A program made the translations under genes and the position numbers. From DATGYC01 sp035298385 (GTDB lineage Bacteria; Bacillota; Sulfobacillia; Symbiobacteriales; Symbiobacteriaceae): a stretch of DNA of 18,633 nt. Below the pieces are notes generated by a model. That model was not told the origin of the DNA. It was given only the letters and a program-made list of their open reading frames with translations, and did no database searches. This document shows, one piece after another, positions 1 to 7,103 of the stretch. The stretch spans positions 1 through 18,633 of the forward strand of contig DATGYC010000307.1 in the NCBI GenBank assembly GCA_035298385.1, given 5' to 3'. Positions within the stretch are counted from its first letter, which is position 1; the number at the start of each line of letters is the position of its first letter.

Positions 1-42
1 CTGGCTGCACAAGTGATCAACGCCATCGAACATCTCGAATGA
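1..42 (+). CDS. C-terminal end of an unidentified protein (partial)
   Basis: Frame 1 reads thirteen codons (LAAQVINAIEHLE) and then TGA at 40-42, directly before a strong hairpin terminator. The phase, the stop position and the terminator support a real gene running in from the left. Thirteen residues are too few to assign a family. It converges on the formate/nitrite channel gene. Confidence 0.55.
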   Translation: MAAQVINAIEHLE

Positions 43-44
43 AA

Positions 45-71
45 GAGAGCCGGTCCTTTGGACCGGCTCTC
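45..71. terminator. Bidirectional hairpin terminator between convergent genes
   Basis: GAGAGCCGGTCC (45-56) pairs perfectly with GGACCGGCTCTC (60-71) across a three-base TTT loop, a 12-bp stem. It lies in the 43-base gap between a forward stop and a reverse stop. Read on the minus strand the stem is followed by TTTCATTC; on the plus strand the tail is poor in T. It probably serves both genes. Confidence 0.8.
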
Positions 72-85
72 GCCATTGGGTAGCG

Positions 86-931
86 CTATTTGGTTCCACC
101 AGCCGGCGTCTCTCCGCGCAGCCAGGCGAACCAGTACGGACCGGCGATGAAGATCCCGCCTCCGACGATATTCCCCAGCAAGACAAAGATCTGCCGCACC
201 GCAAAGTTTGGCAAGGTAATCGCCGCCAGTTTTTGTGCCTCCATCTGAGCCGCCACAGACGTCCCCTTCAGCAAGAGAGCGTACGAGCCGTAGAACAGGT
301 TGGCGACAATGTGCTCCGACCCAGAGGCGATGAAGGCCAGGATCGGCAGTAGCATAGCGAGGATCTTATCGGTCACCGAACGGCCCGCATAGGCCATCCA
401 GACCGCCAGACAGACGTAGATGTTGCACAGAATCCCCCGGGCGAAGGCCATCTCATAGGAGAGCGTCGACTTGCTGTACCCGACGGAGAGCACCTTTACC
501 CCGACCAGCCCCCCGTTCAACTGGTAGTGACCGGACCAGCGGGCTAGAACCGCCAGTAGGACCGACCCGACGAGGTTCCCAGCGATGACGATCGCCCAGT
601 TCCGCAGAACCCCGGCGGTCGTCACCTTGCCCTGTCGCCAGGAGATGGTCAGCATCGTATTGCCTGTAAAGAGTTCGGCGCCGGCGATGACGACCGCTGT
701 GAGGCCGAGCAGGAAGGCGAATCCGCCCATGATGACGCCGGGGCCAAAGGCGCCATGCCAGTCGGACATGACGATGAAGTAGAACATGCAGCCCAGGCCG
801 ATGTAGAGGCCTGCCATGATGGCAAGGACAAAGGAACGGGCAAAGGGCATGCTGGACTTATCAACGCCATACTTCTCCACATTCTGGGTGATCTCACGGG
901 AGGAGAAGGGCATTAGATTGAACTCGGCCAC
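86..931 (-). CDS. Formate/nitrite transporter (FNT/FocA-NirC family)
   Basis: This is a 281-residue inner-membrane channel of the FNT family, which forms pentamers and moves small monovalent anions such as formate, nitrite or hydrosulfide. Six hydrophobic segments are visible. The family hallmarks are present: AELFTGNTM near residue 89 (the flexible loop threonine of FocA) and GSEHIVANLF with the central pore histidine at about 207, close to His209 of E. coli FocA. The substrate cannot be read from sequence, so no symbol is given. I chose the GTG at 931 because AAGGAGG lies nine bases upstream (941-947). The open frame runs back to 1057, but that extension translates the tandem-repeat leader and is out of character for the family. 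No formate-lyase or nitrite-reductase gene is adjacent. The C-terminus abuts a shared terminator. Confidence 0.93.
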   Translation of the reverse strand: MAEFNLMPFSSREITQNVEKYGVDKSSMPFARSFVLAIMAGLYIGLGCMFYFIVMSDWHGAFGPGVIMGGFAFLLGLTAVVIAGAELFTGNTMLTISWRQGKVTTAGVLRNWAIVIAGNLVGSVLLAVLARWSGHYQLNGGLVGVKVLSVGYSKSTLSYEMAFARGILCNIYVCLAVWMAYAGRSVTDKILAMLLPILAFIASGSEHIVANLFYGSYALLLKGTSVAAQMEAQKLAAITLPNFAVRQIFVLLGNIVGGGIFIAGPYWFAWLRGETPAGGTK

Positions 932-954
932 GACAGCTCGCCTCCTTGGGTGCT

Positions 955-1031
955 GGGTCCGATACCCATGAGATAGTAATCTGCCACAAACCAGATGGCA
1001 ATCCGACACGGACCAGATAGCGATCGGACAC
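955..1031 (-). repeat. 22-bp imperfect tandem repeats in the FNT gene leader
   Basis: Read on the minus strand, three consecutive 22-base units start with GTGTCCGATC (1031-1010), GTGTCGGATT (1009-988) and GTGGCAGATT (987-966). A partial fourth unit, GTATCGGACCC, covers 965-955. The shared pattern is GTGTC-GAT--C-ATCTGGT. A further, more degenerate copy (about half identical) may precede them at 1053-1032. The array ends about eight bases before the Shine-Dalgarno site and falls downstream of the best promoter candidate, so it would be transcribed. A 22-bp period is about two DNA helical turns, which suits tandem protein binding on one face; that role is inference. Confidence 0.7.
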
Positions 1032-1073
1032 CGACCTGATGCCGGTCTCTTCGCCATCCGAGAGAGTCAAATG

Positions 1074-1102
1074 TCTATAGAAGGCCCATCCACCAGGTTC
1101 AA
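1074..1102 (-). promoter_or_regulatory. Candidate sigma-70-type promoter of the FNT gene
   Basis: On the minus strand TTGAAC (1102-1097) is followed after exactly 17 bases by TATAGA (1079-1074). Each hexamer matches four of six consensus bases. Transcription would start near 1067 and give a leader of about 135 bases that contains the 22-bp repeats. Confidence 0.4.
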
Positions 1103-1141
1103 ACCATCTTTGAGACCGCACCGGATAGAGACAGGAGTCAC

Positions 1142-1191
1142 CTAGGGCGTCGAACTAGGTTGATTCACCCTAACTAGAGGTTGTACACTAG
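1142..1191 (+). promoter_or_regulatory. Candidate hem operon promoter overlapped by CTAG-centred repeats
   Basis: TTGATT (1160-1165) and TACACT (1184-1189) are 18 bases apart and form the best promoter match before hemA. Four CTAG tetramers lie in the same 50 bases, at 1142, 1155, 1174 and 1188. Two sit in a direct repeat: AACTAGGTTG at 1153 and AACTAGAGGTTG at 1172, 19 bases apart. The repeats overlap the -35 region and the spacer, where a repressor or activator would bind. The protein involved is unknown. Confidence 0.4.
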
Positions 1192-1273
1192 GAACGTTAG
1201 ACTCTCTGGCACTTATTCTGCCTCCGACCCGCCCATTTACTGAGGGGTTTCTCGTCGAGGTGATCGCTACATC

Positions 1274-2572
1274 GTGGAAGTTGCACTGCTAGGACTAAAC
1301 CATCAGACCGCGCCCCTCGCCCTGCGCGAGGGCTTCGCCGTGCCCGCGGGCGGGCTTGTGCCGCTCCTGGCCCAGCTCCACACCCTGCCGGTTGCCGAGG
1401 CGGTCTTGCTCTCTACCTGTAATCGTACCGAACTCTACATCATCGCAGCCGATCCCTCTCAGGTTCGCCCTGCGCTTATTCAGTATCTCTGTCAGATGGA
1501 GGGCGCCCCCGCTGGTCTGACCCCGAAGGACCTAACGGCGCATCTCTACTGGCAGACCGGGAAGAAGGCTGTTAGCCACCTCTACCGGGTTGCCGCTGGC
1601 CTTGACTCGATGGTCATCGGCGAGACTCAGATCCTTGGACAAGTCCGGGAGGCCTACCGGGCCGCTAGTGAGGCGAACCTGGTCAGCAAGACCTTCCACC
1701 AGCTCTTCACCGGTGCGATCACGGCGGGCAAGCGTGCCCAGCACGAGACCCGGATCGGGCAGACGGCGGTCTCGGTCTCTTATGCGGCCGTCGATCTGGC
1801 CAAGAAGGTCTTCCACTCCCTGCAGGGGCGCCGCTGCCTGGCCCTGGGCGCCGGCGAGACGGCCAAGCTGACCGTCAAGCACCTGCAGGCGGCCGGCGTC
1901 GGCTCGATCCTGATCGCCAACCGGACCCTCGCCCGGGCCGAGAACCTCGCCGACCTGATCGACGGGGAGGCGATCCCGCTGGCGGAGGCTGCCAAGCGGC
2001 TCCATGAGGTCGATGTCGTGATCGCCTCAACGGGAGCGCCGGGCTACGTCCTGACGGCTGAGGCGGTCGCAGATGCGATCAAGGCCCGCCGGGGGCGCCC
2101 GATCTTCTTCTTTGACATCGCAGTCCCCCGTGATATCGATCCGGCGATCGGGCAGTTCGAGGGGGCCTTCCTCTACGATCTGGATGATCTGCAGGCCGTC
2201 GTCAAGGCGAACATGGCTGAGCGGCTGGCGGAGGCGAAGGAGGCCGAACGGATCGTGGTGGACGAGGTCGAAAAGTTCCAGACTTGGCTCCAGGATCAGG
2301 CTGTCGTCCCGACGATTCGTGCCCTACGTGACAAGGTTGAACAGCTCCGGCAGGAGGAGCTGGCTCGAGCGATGGGCCGCTTGCCCGAGTTGAGCGAGCG
2401 GGAGCGTCAGGTGATCGAGGCGATGACCGTCACGCTGGTCAACAAGATCCTGAACGATCCGACCCAGGCCTTGAAGGGTCTCGCCCGTGATGAGCGGGCC
2501 GATAGCATGACCGAACTGGTCGCGCAGCTCTTCAAGCTCGCCCCGGAGACGACCGACGGGGGCGGACGCTAA
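1274..2572 (+). CDS. hemA: Glutamyl-tRNA reductase
   Basis: HemA reduces glutamyl-tRNA(Glu) with NADPH to glutamate-1-semialdehyde, the committed step of the C5 route to 5-aminolevulinate. The 432 residues match the family length. Visible landmarks are GLNHQTAPLALRE at the N-terminus, STCNRTELY with the catalytic cysteine at residue 49, GETQILGQVREAY at 116-128, and the Rossmann motif GAGETA at 192-197 followed by ANRT. The C-terminal third is the helical dimerisation domain. The GTG at 1274 is preceded by GAGGTGATC at 1257-1265. It is the first gene of the haem operon; its TAA is immediately followed by the ATG of hemX with no gap, which suggests translational coupling. Confidence 0.97.
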   Translation: MEVALLGLNHQTAPLALREGFAVPAGGLVPLLAQLHTLPVAEAVLLSTCNRTELYIIAADPSQVRPALIQYLCQMEGAPAGLTPKDLTAHLYWQTGKKAVSHLYRVAAGLDSMVIGETQILGQVREAYRAASEANLVSKTFHQLFTGAITAGKRAQHETRIGQTAVSVSYAAVDLAKKVFHSLQGRRCLALGAGETAKLTVKHLQAAGVGSILIANRTLARAENLADLIDGEAIPLAEAAKRLHEVDVVIASTGAPGYVLTAEAVADAIKARRGRPIFFFDIAVPRDIDPAIGQFEGAFLYDLDDLQAVVKANMAERLAEAKEAERIVVDEVEKFQTWLQDQAVVPTIRALRDKVEQLRQEELARAMGRLPELSERERQVIEAMTVTLVNKILNDPTQALKGLARDERADSMTELVAQLFKLAPETTDGGGR

Positions 2573-3376
2573 ATGTGGGGCCCGGCCACCCTCCTGGTAG
2601 GCGCGACGGCCCTGCTCTACACCCTGGCCGCCATCCTGCATCTCGTGGCCGTCCTGCGCCGGGAGGTGGAGCGATGGGCGGGCTGGTTGACCCGGAGCGG
2701 CTGGATCACCCAGACGGGCGCCCTACTCCTGCTCGGAGTGACGGGTCGTCTGCGGCTGACCAGCCTGCTCGACTTTACCCTGCTCTTCTGCTGGCTGCTG
2801 ATGACCGCCTACGTAGGGCTCTCGGTCTGGATGCGCTCGGAGGCGGCCGGCTCTTTCGTTCTGCCTGTCGTGGCCTCAGCGCTCGTCCTCTCCCTTGGCG
2901 TGGGGGAGCACGTTGGCCAGGTCGACGGTCTCTCCGGTGGCTTCCTCCTGTGGCATGTCGGGGTGGCGATGATCGCCTACGTCTGCCTCTTTATCGCCTC
3001 CGTGGTGGGGGCGCTCTACCTGGTCCAGGAGGGGAACCTGCGGCGGAAGCGCTGGGGGCGGCTCTACTATCGGATGCCCTCGCTGGAGGACCTTGATAAC
3101 TGGGCGGTCCGCTTCGCCTGGCTTGGGCATCCGCTGCTTACGCTGACGATGATCTCGGGGCTGATCCAGGCCCACGGGCTCTGGCTCTTTAGCGATCCGA
3201 AGATCTTCTTCACGGGGCTACTCTGGCTGCTCTGGGGCGGGTACCTCCTGATGCGCCACCTGCGTGGCTGGGGCGGCCGGCGGGCCGCCTGGGTCAGCCT
3301 GGCGGGGCTGGTTGGGATCTTGGCGAACTGGTTCTTGATCAACCTGCTTTCGGCGGGGCATCGGTTTGGGTTGTAA
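2573..3376 (+). CDS. hemX: HemX/CcsA-type cytochrome c assembly membrane protein
   Basis: This 267-residue protein has about eight transmembrane segments and belongs to the CcsA/CcmC/HemX haem-handling superfamily. The family histidines are visible: LLWHVG with His128, GHPLLTLTMISG with His186, and a C-terminal AGHRFGL with His263. The usual WxWDPK stretch is only partly kept as WLFSDPK (205-210), so it is closer to HemX than to a full cytochrome c synthase. In Bacillus subtilis HemX lowers the level of HemA, and the gene likewise directly follows hemA. Here it starts on the base after the hemA stop. Whether it regulates HemA or handles haem in this organism is inference. CcsA is the alternative name. 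Confidence 0.85.
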   Translation: MWGPATLLVGATALLYTLAAILHLVAVLRREVERWAGWLTRSGWITQTGALLLLGVTGRLRLTSLLDFTLLFCWLLMTAYVGLSVWMRSEAAGSFVLPVVASALVLSLGVGEHVGQVDGLSGGFLLWHVGVAMIAYVCLFIASVVGALYLVQEGNLRRKRWGRLYYRMPSLEDLDNWAVRFAWLGHPLLTLTMISGLIQAHGLWLFSDPKIFFTGLLWLLWGGYLLMRHLRGWGGRRAAWVSLAGLVGILANWFLINLLSAGHRFGL

Positions 3377-3410
3377 GTCTTTAGGGAGTCCCCTGTGGGT
3401 CTTCTGACTA

Positions 3411-3515
3411 AACCGCGGATTACGCGGATAGCGCGGATTTGGAACGGACCCATTATTTTGATGTGGGCCCACACAGAATCGCCAGGTATCCGCGTAATCC
3501 GCGTCATCCGCGGTT
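3411..3515. repeat. Palindromic dispersed-type repeat inside the hem operon
   Basis: The left arm begins AACCGCGGATTACGCGGATA (3411-3430). Its complement is split across the right arm: TATCCGCGTAATCCGCG at 3487-3503, then CATCCGCGGTT up to 3515. Each arm is built from reiterated GCGGAT units. The core (about 3441-3486) has a second, weaker dyad around GTGGGCCCAC. Elements of this kind recur as intergenic repeats in many environmental bacteria; that the element is repeated elsewhere in this genome is inference from the type. It fills most of the 160-base gap between hemX and hemC and ends 21 bases before the hemC start, so it would be transcribed as a hairpin. Confidence 0.8.
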
Positions 3516-3536
3516 GAAAAAAGAGGGGGAGTCCGA

Positions 3537-4454
3537 TTGACCACGATTCGGGTTGCAACCCGTGGCTCTTTGCTCGCTCGCACGCAGACTGGCCACGTCA
3601 TCGAGGCGTTGCAGCAGATCCACCCGAGCCACACCTTCGAGACCGAGATCTTCAAGACCGTCGGCGACCGGGTTCTCGATGTCGCCCTCTCCCAGATTGG
3701 CGGCAAGGGCCTCTTCACCAAGGAGTTGGAGGAGGCGCTGCTCGAGAACCGGGCTGACCTAGCGGTCCACTCCCTGAAGGACCTGCCGACCGAGCTGCCC
3801 GAGGGTCTCGTCGTCGGCTGCATCCCCGAGCGGGAGGACCCGCGGGACGCCCTGGTCAGCCGGGAGGGACTCGACCTGATGGCGCTGCCGGAGGGCGCCA
3901 AGGTCGGCACCTCCTCGCTGCGCCGCCTCGCCCAGCTCCGGGCGCTCCGCCCCGACCTGCAGTTCGTCTCGATCCGGGGCAACGTCGACACCCGCCTGCG
4001 CAAGATGGGTGACGGCGAGGTTGACGCCCTGATCATGGCTGCCGCTGGCCTCCACCGGGCTGGCTTTGCTGAGCGGATCACCGCCTACCTCGAGCCAGAG
4101 GTCTGCCTGCCCGCCCCGGGCCAGGGCGCCCTGGCGATCGAGATCCGGGCGACGGATGGCGCGACGGGCCAGATCCTAGCGCCGCTGCACCACTTCCCGA
4201 CCGCCCAGGCCGTCCTGGCCGAGCGGGCCCTGCTGGCGAAGTTGCAGGGCGGTTGCCAGGTGCCGATCGGCGCCCACGCCGTTCTGGAGGGCGACTTCCT
4301 CCACCTGGAGGGCCTGATCGCCGCCGTCGACGGTAGCCAGGTGCTCCGCTGGGAGGCTGAGGGCCCGGTTCATCGGGCTCGTGCCTTGGGTGAGCAGGTG
4401 GCGGATGCGCTCCTGGCCCGGGGCGGTCAGCAGATCCTGGACGCGCTTCGCTAG
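3537..4454 (+). CDS. hemC: Hydroxymethylbilane synthase (porphobilinogen deaminase)
   Basis: HemC joins four porphobilinogen units head to tail into hydroxymethylbilane, using a covalently held dipyrromethane cofactor. The 305 residues fit the family. Visible motifs are IRVATRGSLLARTQT at the N-terminus, VHSLKDLPTELPEGL near residue 80, VGTSSLRR, SIRGNVDTRL, and KLQGGCQVPIG with the cofactor-anchoring cysteine at residue 240. The start is a TTG at 3537 preceded by GAGGGGGAG (3523-3531). It follows hemX after a gap filled by a palindromic repeat, so the hairpin could tune its expression relative to hemA-hemX. Confidence 0.96.
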   Translation: MTTIRVATRGSLLARTQTGHVIEALQQIHPSHTFETEIFKTVGDRVLDVALSQIGGKGLFTKELEEALLENRADLAVHSLKDLPTELPEGLVVGCIPEREDPRDALVSREGLDLMALPEGAKVGTSSLRRLAQLRALRPDLQFVSIRGNVDTRLRKMGDGEVDALIMAAAGLHRAGFAERITAYLEPEVCLPAPGQGALAIEIRATDGATGQILAPLHHFPTAQAVLAERALLAKLQGGCQVPIGAHAVLEGDFLHLEGLIAAVDGSQVLRWEAEGPVHRARALGEQVADALLARGGQQILDALR

Positions 4455-4523
4455 GGAGTCGCCCCGACCTAAAAAGATCGCAGCAAGACCCGTATGCAGA
4501 CCCGTATGAAAGGGAGTTTAGCC

Positions 4524-4919
4524 ATGCAGGTGAATCCGTCCAACGGCCAGCCGGTTGCGAAGGACAAGGTCGCTCTGATCGGGCTCATGATCGCCCGTCT
4601 CGGCTTCGTCATCACCATCCTGATCGGTCTGGCGATGATGTTCGACCTGACGATGTCCAGGGGCGCCCGTGACGCCCACATGACCACCGGCCTTCTCGTC
4701 CTGGTCGGCACCCTGTTGGCCGTCGTTCGCTACAGCAAGAAGGGCGCTGGTCGTCAGCAGCTCCTCGCCTCGGCCGTGCTCGTCGTCGTCGGCATGGGCC
4801 TTGGCCTGAGCTTGATGGGCGGCTACATCTTCCCGGGCGTCAACTACGTCCATCCGCTCGTCATGCTCGCTTCGACCGCCTGCCTGGAGATCGGCGCCGC
4901 GAAGGCGAAGCGGGCGTAA
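4524..4919 (+). CDS. Unknown four-helix membrane protein in the hem operon
   Basis: I do not recognise this 131-residue protein. Four hydrophobic stretches lie at about 17-40, 53-69, 79-97 and 107-124. A histidine sits at the N-terminal edge of the second helix (DAHMTT, His52) and another at that of the fourth (YVHPLV, His110), so both would face the same side of the membrane; such a pair could ligate haem, as in small b-type cytochromes, but this is inference. The frame opens at 4494; I chose the ATG at 4524 because AAGGGAG lies just before it and the earlier ATGs fall in a 12-base tandem duplication (4486-4508). Its stop overlaps the hemD start in TAATG, which ties it to the haem operon. 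Confidence 0.8.
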   Translation: MQVNPSNGQPVAKDKVALIGLMIARLGFVITILIGLAMMFDLTMSRGARDAHMTTGLLVLVGTLLAVVRYSKKGAGRQQLLASAVLVVVGMGLGLSLMGGYIFPGVNYVHPLVMLASTACLEIGAAKAKRA

Positions 4920-5668
4920 TGGACGGAGCGCTGGGACGCAAACGAGTCCTGATCACGCGGGCGCCCGGTCAGTCTGGGCGCCTGCGTGATGCGCTTTTAG
5001 CGGTCGGCGCTGAGCCAGTGAGCGCTCCCGCCATCCAGATCCTCGATCCGGACGACTGGACGGAGCTTGATCGGGCTCTGGCTGCGCTTGACACCTTTGA
5101 TTGGCTCCTCTTTACATCGCAGAGCGCTGTGGACCGGGTCTGCGACCGGTTGGGCGCCCAGGCCGGACTTCTGCCGACCCATCTGCGCATTGCTGCCGTC
5201 GGCGAGGCCACGGCAGCCCTTCTGCGCGCCCGGGGCCTGCCCGTCCACCTAACCCCTGCGGACGCCCGCGGTGATGGCCTCGCCGCCGCCCTGCTCCCGC
5301 ACCTGGCGCCGGGCGCCCGCCTCCTGCTCCCCCGCGGCGACCTGGCCGACCAGCGCCTCCCCGACGCCCTGCGAGCCGTCGGTTGCGCGGTCGAGACGGT
5401 GATCGCCTACCGTACCGCTCCGGCCTCGGCGCCCGACCAAAACCTGATTGACGAGTGCAGCCAGGGTATGGATTGGGTGATCCTGACCGCCGGCTCGACG
5501 GTGACGGGCTTACTAGCACTCTTGGGCGGCCACATCCCGCCGGGCGTCAAGATCGCCGTCCTGGGCCCTGAGACTGCCAAGGCCGTCGAGAACGCAGGCC
5601 TACAGGTAGACCTCGTGGCCCCAATCGCAACCGTAGATGCCCTGGTCAAAGCCATGGACAACCGTTAG
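4919..5668 (+). CDS. hemD: Uroporphyrinogen-III synthase
   Basis: HemD closes hydroxymethylbilane to uroporphyrinogen III with inversion of ring D. The family is poorly conserved in sequence, but the 249-residue length, the N-terminal KRVLITRAPGQSGRL, the mid-protein AVGEATAALLRARGLPV, the LLPRGDLADQRLPDALRAVG segment and the C-terminal WVILTAGSTVTGL and VLGPETAKAVENAG all fit. Position between hemC and hemB supports the call. The ATG overlaps the stop of the preceding gene (TAATG), so translation is likely coupled. It is a stand-alone enzyme, not fused to a methyltransferase as in some Clostridia. Confidence 0.93.
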   Translation: MDGALGRKRVLITRAPGQSGRLRDALLAVGAEPVSAPAIQILDPDDWTELDRALAALDTFDWLLFTSQSAVDRVCDRLGAQAGLLPTHLRIAAVGEATAALLRARGLPVHLTPADARGDGLAAALLPHLAPGARLLLPRGDLADQRLPDALRAVGCAVETVIAYRTAPASAPDQNLIDECSQGMDWVILTAGSTVTGLLALLGGHIPPGVKIAVLGPETAKAVENAGLQVDLVAPIATVDALVKAMDNR

Positions 5669-5694
5669 ACCACCTCCCAAAGGAGGACCCCATC

Positions 5695-6666
5695 GTGATC
5701 TACCGCCCCCGCCGCCTACGCCGCAACGACGCTATCCGCCGGCTCGTCCGTGAGAACCAGGTCACCAAGGACGATCTCGTCCTGCCCCTCTTCGTCGCCC
5801 CCGGCCAGAACTTCCGCCGCGACATCTCCTCCATGCCCGGCAACGCCCAGCTCTCCGTCGACCTCCTCCTCAAGGAGATCGAGTCGATGCTCGAGCTCGG
5901 CCTGCGCTCCACCATCCTCTTCGGCATCCCCGAGGCGAAGGATGAGATCGGCTCTGAGGGCTACTACGAGCACGGCTCCGTCCAGGAGGCGACCCGAGCG
6001 ATCAAGGCTCGCTTCCCCGAGATGTACGTCATGACCGACGTCTGCATGTGTGAGTACACCTCGCATGGTCACTGCGGCATCATCAAGGGTGATACCGTCG
6101 ACAACGACCCCACCCTGGAACTGCTGACCCGGGTCGCCGTCTCCCATGCCGAGGCTGGCGCCGATATGGTCGCCCCGTCGGATATGATGGACGGCCGCGT
6201 CGCCGCGATCCGGGCGGGCCTTGACCAGGCCGGCTTCGCTGAGGTGCCGATCATGGCCTACTCGGCCAAGTACGCATCCGCCTACTACGGGCCGTTCCGC
6301 GAGGCCGCTGAGTCGACCCCGCAGTTCGGTGACCGTCGCTCCTATCAGATGGACCCGGGCAACGGCCGCGAGGCGCTGCGCGAGGTCGAACTGGACATCC
6401 TAGAGGGCGCCGACATCGTGATGGTGAAGCCGGCCCTCGCCTACATGGATATCATTACGCGGGTCAAGCAGGCCACGACCCTGCCGGTCGCTTGCTACAA
6501 CGTCTCGGGCGAGTTTGCGATGGTCAAGGCCGCCGCAGAACGCGGCTGGATCGATGAGCGCCGCATCGTCATGGAGACGATGCTCGGCTTCAAGCGGGCT
6601 GGCGCTGATCTGATCCTGACCTACCACGCCAAGGACGTCGCCACCTGGCTGAACGAGGAGCGGTAA
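5695..6666 (+). CDS. hemB: Porphobilinogen synthase (5-aminolevulinate dehydratase), zinc type
   Basis: HemB condenses two 5-aminolevulinate molecules to porphobilinogen. The 323 residues match the family. The active-site lysines are Lys192 in MAYSAKYASAYYGPF and Lys245 in VMVKPALAYMDII. The metal motif DVCMCEYTSHGHCG has Cys117, Cys119 and Cys127, the three-cysteine site of zinc-dependent enzymes rather than the Asp-rich magnesium form. The GTG at 5695 has AAAGGAGG eight bases upstream. It is the last gene of the operon in this window and is followed by a hairpin terminator. A hemL for glutamate-1-semialdehyde aminotransferase is expected in the genome but is not here. Confidence 0.97.
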   Translation: MIYRPRRLRRNDAIRRLVRENQVTKDDLVLPLFVAPGQNFRRDISSMPGNAQLSVDLLLKEIESMLELGLRSTILFGIPEAKDEIGSEGYYEHGSVQEATRAIKARFPEMYVMTDVCMCEYTSHGHCGIIKGDTVDNDPTLELLTRVAVSHAEAGADMVAPSDMMDGRVAAIRAGLDQAGFAEVPIMAYSAKYASAYYGPFREAAESTPQFGDRRSYQMDPGNGREALREVELDILEGADIVMVKPALAYMDIITRVKQATTLPVACYNVSGEFAMVKAAAERGWIDERRIVMETMLGFKRAGADLILTYHAKDVATWLNEER

Positions 6667-6672
6667 GCAAAA

Positions 6673-6695
6673 GGCCCTGGCTTAGCGCCAGGGCC
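6673..6695. terminator. Hairpin terminator at the end of the hem operon
   Basis: GGCCCTGGC (6673-6681) pairs perfectly with GCCAGGGCC (6687-6695) around a five-base loop. It lies between the convergent ends of hemB and a reverse-strand gene. On the minus strand the stem is followed by TTTTGC, on the plus strand by no T run, so it may act in both directions. Confidence 0.72.
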
Positions 6696-6701
6696 GACCC
6701 G

Positions 6702-6986
6702 CTATCGATTGTTCAGGAAGATCCAGGTCGCAAAGATCGAGACAAAGATGCCGATAATCATGAAGAGCGTCACCATCAGGCAGGACCGGCAACCCTGGTC
6801 GACCTCAAAGTGCATGCCCTTGCTACCGCGCAGGGCATCATCCTCTTCGACCTCACGCAGCGCCTGCTCGGCGTGGGTCTCGATCTTGGCTGGGGTCTCC
6901 ACAATCGGGGGGCTCACGGTTCGCTTTAGCTTTAGCCGCCGGCCCAGGGCCTTTGGCTCTTGCGAGTCCTTCTTCTCCTCATCCAC
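6702..6986 (-). CDS. Small C-terminally anchored membrane protein
   Basis: This 94-residue protein is not recognised. It has a charged N-terminal two thirds rich in Lys and Glu (about 1-65) and one hydrophobic segment at about 70-90 (LMVTLFMIIGIFVSIFATWI), ending LNNR. A GCRSC pair of cysteines sits at the membrane edge. The topology suggests a tail-anchored protein with a cytosolic head. The GTG start at 6986 is supported by AAAGGAG (6997-7003), ten bases upstream. It converges on hemB and is divergent from the glutaredoxin-like gene, with about 117 bases between their starts. Composition resembles its neighbours. A metal- or thiol-related role for the cysteines is only a guess. Confidence 0.7.
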   Translation of the reverse strand: MDEEKKDSQEPKALGRRLKLKRTVSPPIVETPAKIETHAEQALREVEEDDALRGSKGMHFEVDQGCRSCLMVTLFMIIGIFVSIFATWIFLNNR

Positions 6987-7069
6987 CGATTCCAGTCTCC
7001 TTTACGGGCGCCCCCTCGGTGGCGCACGACTCCATACCCGTTTCGACGTCATATCCACCAATCCTGTCA

Positions 7070-7079
7070 CGCCTAGGCG
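7070..7079. promoter_or_regulatory. 10-bp palindrome before the glutaredoxin-like gene
   Basis: CGCCTAGGCG is a perfect palindrome in the divergent intergenic region, 24 bases before the glutaredoxin-like start and just upstream of its AAAGGAGG. It contains the rare CTAG tetramer. It could be an operator. Chance occurrence is possible. Confidence 0.3.
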
Positions 7080-7103
7080 ATGGAAACGAAAGGAGGGAGC
7101 AAG

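Noticed and set aside
955..1031. CRISPR-like array
   Set aside because: The units are contiguous and diverged, with no spacers and no cas genes.
932..1057. N-terminal extension of the FNT channel to an ATG at 1057
   Set aside because: The 42 extra residues translate the 22-bp repeat array, and a strong ribosome-binding site lies just before the GTG at 931.
2575..3096. Second forward frame inside hemX
   Set aside because: The overlapping frame gives Pro/Arg/Gly-rich sequence without motifs, while the hemX frame shows family histidines and membrane helices.
3218..4081. Long reverse-strand open frame (287 codons) over hemX-hemC
   Set aside because: It is antisense to two clear enzymes, crosses the palindromic repeat, and is Arg/Ser-rich low-complexity translation typical of GC-rich shadows.
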